64,000 nucleotides of DNA from Limonium bicolor (taxonomy: Eukaryota > Streptophyta > Magnoliopsida > Caryophyllales > Plumbaginaceae): the NCBI GenBank assembly GCA_023374045.1, contig CM041780.1, positions 37,773,030 through 37,837,029 of the forward strand. The letters are read 5' to 3'. The first letter of the stretch is position 1. Each line of letters begins with the position of its first letter. A program made the translations under genes and the position numbers. The notes under the pieces were generated by a model. That model had not been told where the DNA came from, did not search any database, and saw nothing but the letters and a program-made list of their open reading frames with translations. Shown in pieces: positions 45,347 through 56,610 of the stretch.

Positions 45347-46079
45347 CTTTGCCTAAGAAAACAAAAACAAAAATGAAAAGTAAAAATAAAATAGAAATAG
45401 AAATAGAAAAGAGACAAAAACAAAATTAAACTAAACAAAATAACAAAGAGAAACAAAATATAAATAAAAAAATAATTGCTAAAATAAATAACAAAAAAGT
45501 AAAACAAAGATAAAATAACAAAGATAAAATAAAGATAAAAACGAAAATACAAATAAAGTGACTAAATAAACGTAACAAAAAAAAAACAAAAATGATAGAA
45601 AGATAAATAAAAGGAAACAAGATAAAGTATACGTATCCTAACTAATTACTATATCCTAATTAATCTATAAACAAAATCAAAAACAAAATAAAGGAAACCT
45701 TACGTATTACTATCTAGCAAATCAAAGAACAAGTAATCAAATATGAAAGCAAATCACGTGAAGTCAACAAAATCCAAAAGAAATAAATCGGAAAAAAAAA
45801 AAGAATACGTGACTCAAAACTTACGGACTATTGTGGATCAAATAGAAAAGAAAAGAAAAGATAAAATTCGAAAAGAAAACGTAAAAGTAACAGAATCACA
45901 AAAGTTAACGAAATTGAATTCAAAAAGCAAGAATTGTATTCGTATTCAACTTTCAGAACTCGAACAAAAAAAATAAACAAATAAAAATAAAAGAAAATTA
46001 ACTCAAATAAAATCTCAATTAGATAAATAAAAATGTCAATTAACCGTGTTAGAGGTCCCCGGCAACGGCGCCAAAAACT
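45347..46079 (-). other. Athila-2 5' leader and PBS (46055-46073)
   Basis: A strongly A-rich 0.7-kb leader (aaataaaacaaa-type sequence), then TGGCGCCGTTGCCGGGGAC on the minus strand, 6 nt from the LTR. Lys-rich or Phe/Leu-rich frames here only reflect the base composition. Confidence 0.75.
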
Positions 46080-47504
46080 TGTTAGCAGAAATATGTGACT
46101 ATCTCTACCTAGGCAGTGTACCTATCGTTTTGCGGAATAGTGAATTGAGTGGGGGTTGTCGATCTCAGGGACCTCGTTCAATTAATTGACAATTTATTTA
46201 CTAACTGAGAAATTAAACTAAGAAAACAGGAAACGTCACTTTTTCAGGTTTTACTTAATTTAATAAAAAGAATGACTAAACAAACTAACATAAAATAATG
46301 AAACAGTAAAAAGATAAAATAAACAAAATAAAGAAATAAAGATTGAATCTAAAGAAGCACCCCGGATTGTTCTGCAAACCTTTACTTTATTATTCTATCA
46401 ATAAACTCTTCCCTAATTCTACAATAAACTCAGGAATTATAATTAGTTCGTTGACCGGTCCTTGTACAACGAACCCTAACTAACTGAAATAACAAGCCGC
46501 AAACCATGCCCAAGTTACATCAAGTTAATAGCATTAAACACAATTCCTATTTGAGACAGATTAACCTATAGGCAAACCATGCTTCTAGTCGTTAATCTGG
46601 TTTAACTTCCTATGTCTTGTTAACTAATCTCAGCGCCGCATTTTGATTAGAAAACTACACGGATTGCTTTAATAATTAGCTAGGGAATTAAAGCGCATGA
46701 AGAACAAGAATTAAACTATTGCAATAATGAATTCGAGAAAAGATTACAAAATAATATAAAGATCCGGTTTGTTACCCCAATCCGGAGAGCTAGTCTAACT
46801 ACTCAAACATGACTCTAAAAATAACAAAAGAATAACACATTGACAAATTAGATAAAAAGGGAAGAAGAAACTCTGTTAAGAAGATTCTCGCTCCGCTTTT
46901 TGTCGTCACATGTCTTTACATTAATCCTCTGTAAAAAATATGAAGTACTAACAATGGTGGACTTATGTGGATGTGGAAGAGTGAAGATGGAGGCTGGAGG
47001 CATAAGCCTCTGTGGAGGCGCGGCGTCAATCCCTAAAACCCTACGCTTTCGTTTCTTATATCAGCCACGGTTTTTATCAAATCAATTCTATTTTATTTCT
47101 TTATCTTCTAAGCGCCTCCGTTGGTTTGCATGGATATACTGCATATCACGTAGCTAGCATTCATGACTCACGAATGATGCAAATATAACCCCATGTGTTG
47201 GTTAGTTGTGAATGATTTGGATATTTGACTTCCTTGTACATGTGAATGCATGCTGGTCGTGCTGTAGCCATGCGTAGTAGATACTACTACGTGAATAAGT
47301 GCAGCAGTGTTGATATGCTCTTCGCGCACGATATATATTTATATATATATTGCTATTTTCCTGTATTTGACACATAAAATGTATCAGTTCACATCAAAAC
47401 ATAAATCTAAGGAAAAACACATGATAAGTGAGAAATACGACATGAATTGTTATGAAAATAGGAAGAATTAAAGCCCTAAAAATAGATATATTTCACACTT
47501 ATCA
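46080..47504 (-). mobile_element. Athila-2 5' LTR
   Basis: 1425 bp, partner of 41366-42792, with a few short indels. Followed by the TSD ACCCT. Confidence 0.9.
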
Positions 47505-47509
47505 ACCCT

Positions 47510-47704
47510 CAAACAGGTCCCGGGGTAAAATCGGTTTGCATGGACCCTCGCTCTCACATGATGCAAAGGTGCAGTAATAAAAGTGCGCAAAAAAGTAAAC
47601 AAACAAAGTAATAAAGCCATAAATAAACATTTTCGAGTTAAGTCCTCTTTCTTAAAATTAAACAAGTTAAAATTAAGAGTTTGTCCCCAGCAGAGTCGCC
47701 AGTC
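47510..47704 (-). promoter_or_regulatory. Tat-1 leader start and primer-binding site (47683-47701)
   Basis: Minus strand TGGCGACTCTGCTGGGGAC lies 3 nt from the 5' LTR end (47705). PBS sequences of this form occur in Tat/Ogre-group elements. The remaining leader up to the Athila-2 insertion has no ORF. Confidence 0.8.
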
Positions 47705-49737
47705 TGTGAGCCTCGATTTTAAACCCTATCCTATGTGGATTAAGTTGATTGGGATCTAGTCGGGTTTTAGGTCCACTTATAACCTAAGATTAATAACTAT
47801 GTTATAGAAACAATAATTATTAAAACCTAAGCTAGCTCACCGGAACCTAATATGAGTCGCCACCTAATTTTAACCTAAATTAGGAAAGGAGAGTTTGGGT
47901 TCGGGGGCTTGATATTCGACTTATTTAGGGTTCAATTACTTTCATTACCCTTCCTAGGTCGTTTTTCCTCTACTTGGTTTATTTACGGCTTATTACGAGT
48001 CGTTTTAACCTAAGTGCGCGAGCTTCTGTTTTTTTGTGATTTTAGCATTTTTTGACAGAAAATTAAAGTGAACTTAAAAGCTACCTAAACTAGGGTTTTG
48101 GAGGCAGAATTAGGTCGAATTTTGCTTACGTCCGTAGCCACGGACCCCGTGTCCGAGACCACGGACCCCAATTAACCTTATTATACAGAAGAGTCGAAAT
48201 TAAAGGAAAACAAAAATTTGCAAAGTCCGGGGCCACAGACAGGCTGTCCGTGGGCCCGGACATTATTAGAAAACCTAAATTTTGAATTTTTTAAAATCCC
48301 GCCGCCGTCCGTGGGCGTCCGGGCTTACGGACAGGGAGTCCGGGACCTCGGACATGACGTCCGTGGGTGCGGACCGCCCTCGGACGGCGGCGTTGAGGCT
48401 GTTCTCGAAGTGTTTTTGGCTCAAATTTTATGGGTGTGTAGCCTGAAAGATGTACAAGACGTTAGTGATTGAAAGAATTCAATTTGAAGTCAAAATTAAT
48501 ACGAAACTTAGTTAACAAGTTATTAGACAGAAACACAAACAAACCTTAATTCAGAAGCAATAAAAAGTCAATTCGATTAGAAATTTCACACATAAGTGTA
48601 TTCTGATCAGAGGGGTTAAGGAAGTCAAATTCCAACCTGTTTTGACTTCGGGATTTGATTGTTCCTTCACGTCGGGAATCTTCGAGAGCTTCGTTGATGG
48701 CCAATCTGGTTCGACTTTGACCCAAGCTTCTGGCTCCTTCTTCCTTGTATTGTTAGCCACGGTTTGCTTCTGTATTTTTTGTGTTTTGGTGCTAGGAATC
48801 TCAATGGGAGAAGAAGGAATGTGTTTTTTGGTTATTTCGGGATGATTTCGGTATAGATTCGAGGCTCGGGGTTGCAAAAACGTTGGAAGTAGGTTGACGG
48901 CTGAGTTATCTGACTTTGGGGATGATCTCCTCTGCCCTAGTTCGTTTTTTGGGGGTCCTTTTATAGAAAGAGCATGGTCAAATTGATAGAGCAAGATCTT
49001 TATCTAAAACGCTGATTTCGTGCTCTAAGGGAATCTGATTTTGTAAAATATGTTTCAGGCCGAGATAAATTATGAAATTTTAACTGAAGATAAAGGATGA
49101 TTTTTAAGAATTTTGAGAGTTGGAATCGGGTTATTTTGATAAATAACCGATTAGATAAAAATCTTGCAATCTGGAATCTCCCATAATTCATAACTTATTA
49201 TTGGAAAGTAGAAATAACGAAATTCCAACGGCATTAGTATCTAATAAACATCCTATATCTTGTGTTAAAATTTCATGACGTTTTGTTCTAATTTCGGTAT
49301 TTTCCATAGGAGAGAGAAAATTGCAAAAATGATTGAATTTCTCTTTTAAATTTTGGGCTAAGGTACCAAATAAAATAATTTCAGGTTTATGACTGTATGT
49401 AGTCATGCTAACCATGTGACAATTTTATTTTAATTTTGGAAACCTTTTATTATTTCTATTTTGAGGTTATTTCATGTGTTAATTAAAGAAATTAGCTTAT
49501 AATATGAATTAAAAGCTAAATTTCCAGAATAAATATTATCAGAGAATCATGAAATACCTTTCATAATGACTATGATATTTGGAAGTGTTTGGAGATAATG
49601 AACAAGTCATATAAAAATAGAAAATCCCGATAATGTCCTTGGAAAATCCCGCCTTGGTGCTTTTTGACCCCTTTTGCCCTTTGTAACACGTATGCCTTAG
49701 AGACTACTCCAGGGGGGTTGAAATTTTGGGTATAACA
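47705..49737 (-). mobile_element. Tat-1 5' LTR
   Basis: 2033 bp, the same length as its partner. It contains the GTCC/GGAC hairpin block (48225-48392), with CG dinucleotides better preserved in places than in the left LTR. Followed by ACTTG. Confidence 0.88.
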
Positions 49738-49919
49738 ACTTGGTTCAACCAAAACTCACACTTTGAAAATTTAGCATATAATTGATTCCTTCTCAATGTT
49801 TGTAACACATTTCTTAGGTGGCTTTCATGCTCACCTCTCGATTTCGAGTACACAAAATATAGTCGGTGAAGACTACCACTGACTTGTCCAACTGATCTTG
49901 GAACAAACGGTTCATTAAG
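49738..49919 (-). pseudogene. chromo-X pol fragment: reverse transcriptase palm
   Basis: Minus translation reads [20 protein letters not shown], matching the Ty3/gypsy RT segment around the catalytic (F/Y)xDD box. It then shifts frame into [20 protein letters not shown] and EFWLNQ. The sequence continues directly into 30532 across the ACTTG target site. The second catalytic aspartate is replaced (FTDY). LTR-D bounds it at 49920. Confidence 0.85.
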
Positions 49920-50274
49920 TGTAACACCCCATCCGACATTTACATACTTACAATAAACTGCAGCGGAAATACAAACCTCTTCACATTACTTAACTCGTTG
50001 GTGTTACACGCCGTTAGCCACCCACGTGGCTAACAAGGCTAGTCCCTATACATTGTACCGGTCTGATGGGCTAAATTCCCGAGCAACTACACATTATTAT
50101 CCCTTTCCATTGACAACAACAACAACATACACCTTATCAACTGTACCGAGTATTTATAAACTGGTGCCGACAACAATATCGGTCTTACTACACCTACTGT
50201 ATATATATACTTAAATGAATACCCTTGTACAATGACTACCCCGTCCTACTCTCGAACGGCTTCCAGCTCTCTGT

Positions 50275-50304
50275 ACCTGAAACAGGAAAGAAGAGAAAGG
50301 GTGG
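50275..50304 (-). promoter_or_regulatory. Splice-acceptor-like block in LTR-D
   Basis: Minus strand CTTTCTCTTCTTTCCTGTTTCAG (read as two halves) ends at CAG/GTACAG. It is a long pyrimidine tract and the best 3' splice-site match of the four families. The copy at 59700-59731 keeps it despite a 1-bp indel. Confidence 0.5.
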
Positions 50305-51815
50305 CCCCCAAGGGGCTCAGCACCTTTGCTGGTATGGTAATCCCGCAGCCCACATGCTACCGGGCCACGCACAACTAATTTTCGTCTTAGCATGCGGTTG
50401 ATTATTTTTAAATCATACATGCAACTGTAAACACACAACACATAATCATTCGCCTCAACGGGCTCAACAAACGGATAATATCCTTACTTAATAAGTCACT
50501 CATGGTATTCATCATCCCTAGAGTGTTCCTCCTCTAATGGAGCTACTTCCTTAATAGACGACACATACCCTTAAATCGGTTATCCTTAAACGCCTCTTAT
50601 CACAAACTGGGAATCATATCCATGATCCCACACTCCACATTATACAACCTACAACATACACTACATACAACACTTAACAACACTTTGCATGTTTCCACGT
50701 GCACAACATAATACCGCAATAGATATTGCATCACAACAAAAATACATAACATAACGGGAGTGGTTCTCTTAGGAACCGACCCAAACATTGTTTATACACT
50801 GGTGAGCCTAGAGAATGTTGCCAGTCTCATGATAAGCTCGTTATACAATAACAACAACACTCATTACCGCCCTAATAGTTGGACAAGTAACTTAAGTTAA
50901 GGCGGTTCGGGTTTGGAGGCCCGAACACACCACACAAACACATGTTCCCCCTAAACCGATCATAAGTCAGAATAGCTAAGCTTTGGAGTAAGCTAATGGG
51001 AGATCATAACCCGTGAGGGAAACAACCATAACAAAGAGAAGGGTAAGGCTAGGAAGGATACCCTCTCCCAAACAACGCGCGACCGGCCAAACCGGATTCC
51101 TCACCACTGTTAGTACATACTTACTTTAGATATTAGTTAGAACCCCACTATGGAGTCTATCATGACTACACACCATACAGTATTACAACTGGGTTAAACA
51201 CACAAGGGAGATCCCTACATTCACATACACATATCACACAATTAACACACGCATAGCCGTGGTTAGAACGTCCCATGGTACGGGTCGTTTACTCCGAATA
51301 CCGAACTCTCATGTGATCCTAGACTCAGTTAACTAAGGTTAACACTTCCGAGGTTAAATGGTATCAGAGTTGTACACGCCACATAAATGAATTACTGTAA
51401 ACTCATTACATGTTTAATCTTACAACGTGGCAAACATACAGAAAAACACATTGGCATACAAGCCGGTGTAATCCGGTAGGACACAGGTTGCAAGAAAACC
51501 ATACCTGTCACCGGAGTCCACTTTACCACGTCCACTTATGTTCCTCGAGCGATTCTCGAACAACTGTTAACATCACATGTGTTTTATTAACATGGGGGTT
51601 TGCTTGATTATTTAATGTCTAACGCTTAACTTTCCCGTTAACTTTGTTACATAACTTTACATTTTAACTGTTTACTTTTACATTTTGATACAACTTTTCA
51701 CCCACTTAATTGCCATTTAAACTCACCTAACATGTCCATAACAAATTATAACATCATTACCTATCAATCCCCATCATTACATATCATTTCATAACCTTAA
51801 ACCATGTTTTTGGTC

Positions 51816-51996
51816 GACCGGACTTGCCGACCGGACTTACCCAAGTCCGGTCGATTCCAGAACACTTTTCCGTCAAAATTTTTCTACTCCGACCGGACTT
51901 GTAAGTCCGGTCCTATGTCCGGTCCATTCCAGAGACTAATTCCCACAGGGTAAACTGGGCCCGACCGAACTTGCAAGTCCGGTCGCAAGTCCGGTC
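51816..51996. repeat. GACCGGACTT/AAGTCCGGTC hairpin array, first LTR-D copy
   Basis: Three modules start at 51816, 51891 and 51963 (spacing 75 and 72 bp). Each holds GACCG(G/A)ACTTG answered by (C/T)AAGTCCGGTC, followed by 'ttccaga' or 'ccccaga'. The second LTR has the same array at 61251, 61325 and 61397. Confidence 0.85.
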
Positions 51997-54429
51997 TGCC
52001 CCAGATCTTTGTTTTCCTTTTTACATTCAACTCCAAACTTCTCCCCATATATCCTAGTATACCCTAACCTCATTTAGGCACTTCAAACACACCTTTATCC
52101 ATGTGCTAAACTCTTTAAATCACTCACCAAAACCATTTTATCATTCACAAACTTCTTACAAAATTCCTAGCACTTGGAATGTTTTCTCCTTAAGATTTCT
52201 AGGTGGTATTTCACCTATAATGACCACTACACTAAAATGCTTCTTCACCTTCATAACATCATCTCCCAAGCATCTCTTACTAACCAAATCCTCTTTTCAC
52301 AACTTCTTGAATTCCTTCCTCAAAACCTTACCTAAACATCATTTCTCCCTTGTACATCAACATTCCTAAACCTTAAACAAACTTCTCCAAGACTTAAATA
52401 CATCCTCAAAACACACATTGAATTCCTAGAACTTCCAAGATAACACCTAATTCTTGCATCACTCTAAATCACCTTAATACTGTTTTCTTCTCAAGTAAAC
52501 ATTTATTCACCTTAAACACTTCCTAGTTCACCAAGACTATTTAAAACACTTAGAACTTCTCACACATTTTCCCAAATTTGGCCATAGCTTCTTGTATAAC
52601 TCACATCCAAACACTTAGGTTTTTACCTTATTTCATTCAAGAACACCTAAAATCCATTAAGAACATTTTTACACACAAACTTCACACATTAAGCACTACA
52701 TCACAATATAGTGCATAACTTAAATTGCTTGGCACTTAGGCCCTTAAATAACATGGCTCTTAGGCCCTTAAATTGCATAAACCTTAAACACTGAATTTCC
52801 CACAAAAATAATGCCTTTGACCTGCAAATACATACACCAATACATATGTTCTTTTACTAGTCTCCTTGAGAACACTTTACTAGGTCATTCACCATTTGCT
52901 CTTTAGGTAGTTTTAACAAGCATTATAAGCTTATTTCTCCTAAGGCATTAAACCACATTAAGATAGCATATTTACCTCTTTTCCTCCCAAATTTCTTTCT
53001 TGTTTCCTTACAAAACCGGTAAGGCATTTGGTTCCTTGCCAACTACTAACATTATACAAACAACATAATGAGTATTCAAGCTTTAAGCTCCATCTCATTG
53101 TAAACCCTAGGTTTACATCATTTCAAAACATTAATGTAGTTGTTTTACCTTAATCTTTGAAGGGTGTTTGAATATCTATGAAGAGGGGACTCCACCTAGT
53201 CCTTGAAAGATTCAAATGGAGCTAGAACAAAGCAACACAAGGAGCTCCATCAATGAATATTTCGGTCACACACAAAACATGGAGGAAACTTGATTTTTCT
53301 TTGAGATTCCTTACCTAGGAGCAAAGGAGATCAATAATATGTGGAAAGACAAGCTCAAGCTCCATCAATGGTGGAACTCCATGGCACCGAAATGGTGATC
53401 TTGAAATTTTGAGAAGATAGGAATGAAGAGCTTGATGAGAGGAAGAGAATGGTGGTGTTGTTTTTGATTTGGTTAAGGAGCTAGGTTATACATGTGGTCA
53501 AAGATGGACTTCCATGGTGGTATTGTGTATTACCGAGAGAGAACAAGAAGAAGAGAGGAAGAAGAGAGTGGAGCCGTGTGAAATGAAGAAAGGAATGAGA
53601 GAAATGAGATAAGTTTGCTTTTTAGAAGATATTTGTGTTTATAAAGCAAATAGTAACTATATTAGTCATCTTTATTTCTTTAACAAGTTAACAAGTGAGT
53701 GGTGAGTCACCACACTAAAGAAACCGGCCCCTTTATTATAGTGAGGGTGTTTTAGTCTTTGTTGACCAATTTAATTACTTATAACATTATGTGTTACAAA
53801 CTAGCTTATAAAAATCACTATTCACAAAACAAGGCACATAGAAGTGAAATTTTTGATTTCCCATTGATATAGACTTCCAAATGTGATACTATATAGTACA
53901 CATGTTAATTAAAGAGTAATGACGGACATTTAGCCATTCAAGACTCATTTACAAGACAATTTTTCAAAAACGTGCTTTAAGACTCCTTAAAGCACATTTG
54001 TGTTTTAACTTGTTTTCAAGCTTGGTTTTCTTTGGTAATTGATTTAATATGTTCATTAACATATTTATAAGGTATAGGTATGACCATTAGGTCTTATAAA
54101 AATTTATCCCAAGCTTAGAGCACATTTTTGCTCATATTGACTTTAAGGTATTTCCTTGTGTTTTATTTGGTTTAACTGCCCACCAAGATTTCCTAAGGAC
54201 TTATTTAGCCTTATTAAATCATAATTGAATATTATTAAGTCTTGGTAGGCTTTGGGTCCTAACCAAGTTCACTCATAGCTTAGAGCATGTTTTTGCTCAA
54301 ACCGTGTCTTAATGCTTTATTGCATTTTACTATGATTAAAATTGTTCACTGATGTTACTAAGGCACTTTTTAGCCTTTACATACCGTAGTTTGATATTTA
54401 AACCACATACCAAGGTTTGGGGTATTTCA

Positions 54430-54465
54430 ATCTACCCCCCTTAAAAGAACTTCGTCCTCGAAGTT
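54430..54465 (-). promoter_or_regulatory. LTR-D polypurine tract with perfect stem-loop
   Basis: Minus CTTTTAAGGGGGGTAGAT abuts the 3' LTR. Beside it AACTTCG (54448-54454), loop TCCT, CGAAGTT (54459-54465) form a perfect 7-bp stem. A PPT preceded by a ttcGAGGACgaa-like motif is familiar from Tekay/Del-type elements (recollection). Confidence 0.8.
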
Positions 54466-55780
54466 TACACTTTCCACACATCATTAGATTAGAACACAGG
54501 AATCACTTGGAAATAAACTTTCATAACCAAACACACTTTACATCACAACCTCGGACTTAATGGTCCGGGCAACACATTCACATTCACACATAACATAACA
54601 TATCCACATGATAACCTCGGACTCTATGGTCCGGGTATCTTAACAACACTTACACATACATAACAACCCCTTGGACTCACCGGTCTCGGGTAACTTCGCA
54701 ACATTTGGACACATAGGTCCCCATAACATAACAGTCTTCAGACACTTAGGTCTATGTAACACAACACATTTAGACTCATAGGTCTCAATAGCATACACTT
54801 TTAGGAGATCAAAGTCAAAATAACATTTATTACACATACCACACAACATGTCATAGCATGTATAACAATCCAAAAATATCTTTTACATACACACTGTGAT
54901 CCCGTAGAACCCGGTCGCGATGGACACCTTCCGTCCCCGTGCCTTTGGGAGATTAAAACAATCACTTAAGTTTAAAATTTCCTTGTGAGGTTAAGTAAGA
55001 AGACCTTAATTACGCAAAGTATCCATCAACGTTTTATAAATACCAATTTAAAATTCTTTTGAAAACACACACAACTCCAAGTCCAACTTAAGCTCTTTGC
55101 TTCTTTTATTAGCGTGGTTATTTGTGACCACTTATAGGGAGTTTCAAGAGTCATCCAACCCTGATGTGATCAGCATCAGTGTGAACTATCCTTCCACCCC
55201 AATTTGTGTTCGGCTTCCCTTGATCGCATGCAAATCAAGTTCCACCTCCCACTTCATTTTCAAGCATCAAGTAAATCACTCATTTCCAATTTTCTATCTT
55301 TTAAATCATTCTAATCATGATCATACATCTCCAAGGATAGAACTTCGTCTATCAGTTATTCCCATACACTTTAATCCTGTTGCCTATGGAATCTTATTCC
55401 CACTAGGTTCTATGTCGGTATCATGCCCCTTTCTTGAATCACTATATAGTATATATATACACATATATTTTATCAAAATACCACACACAACTTCACATTT
55501 ATACACTGTCGGGGCTTTTATTCCCCCGGGAGCTTCTCTACTCCCACACTTGTACTATCACTCACAACTGTTAACAAATAAACACACTTATCACAATCAC
55601 AATGGTATTTCGCATCTACTGTGCGCAATTACCACAATTAAACCATGAATGATTGTGTATGTTTACGTAACACACACACCAATCATCAAACAAAATATAA
55701 TTTTGTGCTATGCACAAAATAAGGTCACATACACCACGTACACTTGTACGGTAATATACACTAAGTGGTTTTGCGCTCTA

Positions 55781-55812
55781 CCCCCCTTAAAAGGGATTAC
55801 GCCCACGTAATC
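55781..55812 (-). promoter_or_regulatory. Second, internal PPT-like tract with perfect stem-loop (LTR-D)
   Basis: CTTTTAAGGGGGG on the minus strand (55781-55793) is identical in core to the terminal PPT. Next to it GATTACG (55795-55801), loop CCCA, CGTAATC (55806-55812) form a perfect 7-bp stem with a sequence different from the terminal one. Confidence 0.6.
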
Positions 55813-56566
55813 AATCACTAAACTTGGCTTAACTGTTCTGCCGTCGTGAAGTGTTTTAACTTCCACGCGGTCTATTACACAATGGATTCTGATTAGAGAT
55901 CTTAACCATATTGGCGGTTTAGTTCCTAAACCAAGAATTCTCATGGAGTTTGTTTAAACTCTTGGTCGGTTTTCGATTCTGGCCTGTTAGGCTTCTAGGC
56001 GTTAATAATTAGCCATTCACTCGTGTTCACCATGTACATTCAACACTTGAATCACTGGCTCACTATGTTCTCTGCTGCGAAACTCTAGTAACTGTAAGCG
56101 CTTAATTGCCCCATTTTTATTCTTTACTGTATTACATCCCCATATATCACCTTTATCTTGGTATAATGATATCTCACAACCGACGTGGTATCTCTTACCG
56201 TGAGCGAATTCGGTGAGTTATAACTTTCTATCCACTCCCATAACAATTTACTGTGTATACAGTTATGTATTTCACAATGATTGACTTGTTTCCTTCCGAC
56301 TCACTGTCTTTGAGATTGAGCTACGACCTATGTGTATGCTCTCTCAGCTATTTACAACATTTGGGGTATATTCCATACCGATATTTGGCAGTTAGTGCTA
56401 CTGTAGTCACTTACTGTTAATCATGTCTCCACATTTGGTTTTGTACAAGTACTCTTTTATTGGTGTGGTCTTGCATTTCCTATGCATCGGCCATTATAAC
56501 ATTATTGCTTCACAATTAACATGTTTCCAATTCCTAGCTATCTCACTCGTTCATTACTGCGCAAGT

Positions 56567-56610
56567 GCAATACCAAAACACTCAGTCATACAGAGTGCAG
56601 AGGCGTAAAC
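56567..56610. other. 44-bp motif shared with solo LTR-B
   Basis: Matches 10683-10726 at 42 of 44 positions. Confidence 0.6.

Larger units (their letters stand above)
41361..47509 (-). mobile_element. Athila-2: non-autonomous Athila-derived element (41366-47504), TSD ACCCT
   Basis: A 6139-bp element with ACCCT on both sides (41361-41365, 47505-47509). LTRs are 41366-42792 and 46080-47504 (1427 and 1425 bp). It has an Athila PBS, an Athila-type PPT with hairpin, and a single ORF of 370 codons. There is no gag capsid domain, protease, RT or integrase. Several interior blocks match Athila-1. It inserted into the Tat-1 leader. Confidence 0.9.
30528..49742 (-). mobile_element. Tat-1: Tat/Ogre/Retand-type retrotransposon (30533-49737), TSD ACTTG
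   Basis: LTRs 30533-32565 and 47705-49737 are both exactly 2033 bp, flanked by ACTTG at 30528-30532 and 49738-49742. The PBS is TGGCGACTCTGCTGGGGAC and the PPT GACGGGGGGCAAT, both typical of the Tat/Ogre group. The interior holds a decayed gag (39690-40338), tandem repeats, solo LTR-C and the nested Athila-2, but no recognisable pol. Without the two nested elements it would be about 9.3 kb. It is therefore non-autonomous and is inserted in chromo-X RT. Confidence 0.88.
49920..54429 (-). mobile_element. LTR-D, first LTR (3' LTR in element sense)
   Basis: 4510 bp, TGTAACACCCCATCC...GGGGTATTTCA, near-identical to 59348-63871. It lies directly after a PPT in minus sense. Features include a splice-acceptor-like block (50275-50304) and a three-copy GACCGGACTT array (51816-51996). 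Short frames within it occur in both copies but resemble no protein. Left flank is ATTAAG; the matching TSD lies beyond the window. Confidence 0.9.

Noticed and set aside
45347..46020. Lys-rich and Phe/Leu-rich frames in the Athila-2 leader
   Set aside because: Explained by strongly A-rich sequence; no domain or conserved start.
55097..55648. 183-codon plus-strand frame in the LTR-D interior
   Set aside because: Antisense to the element, low-information hydrophobic/His/Ser composition, and no recognisable motif.
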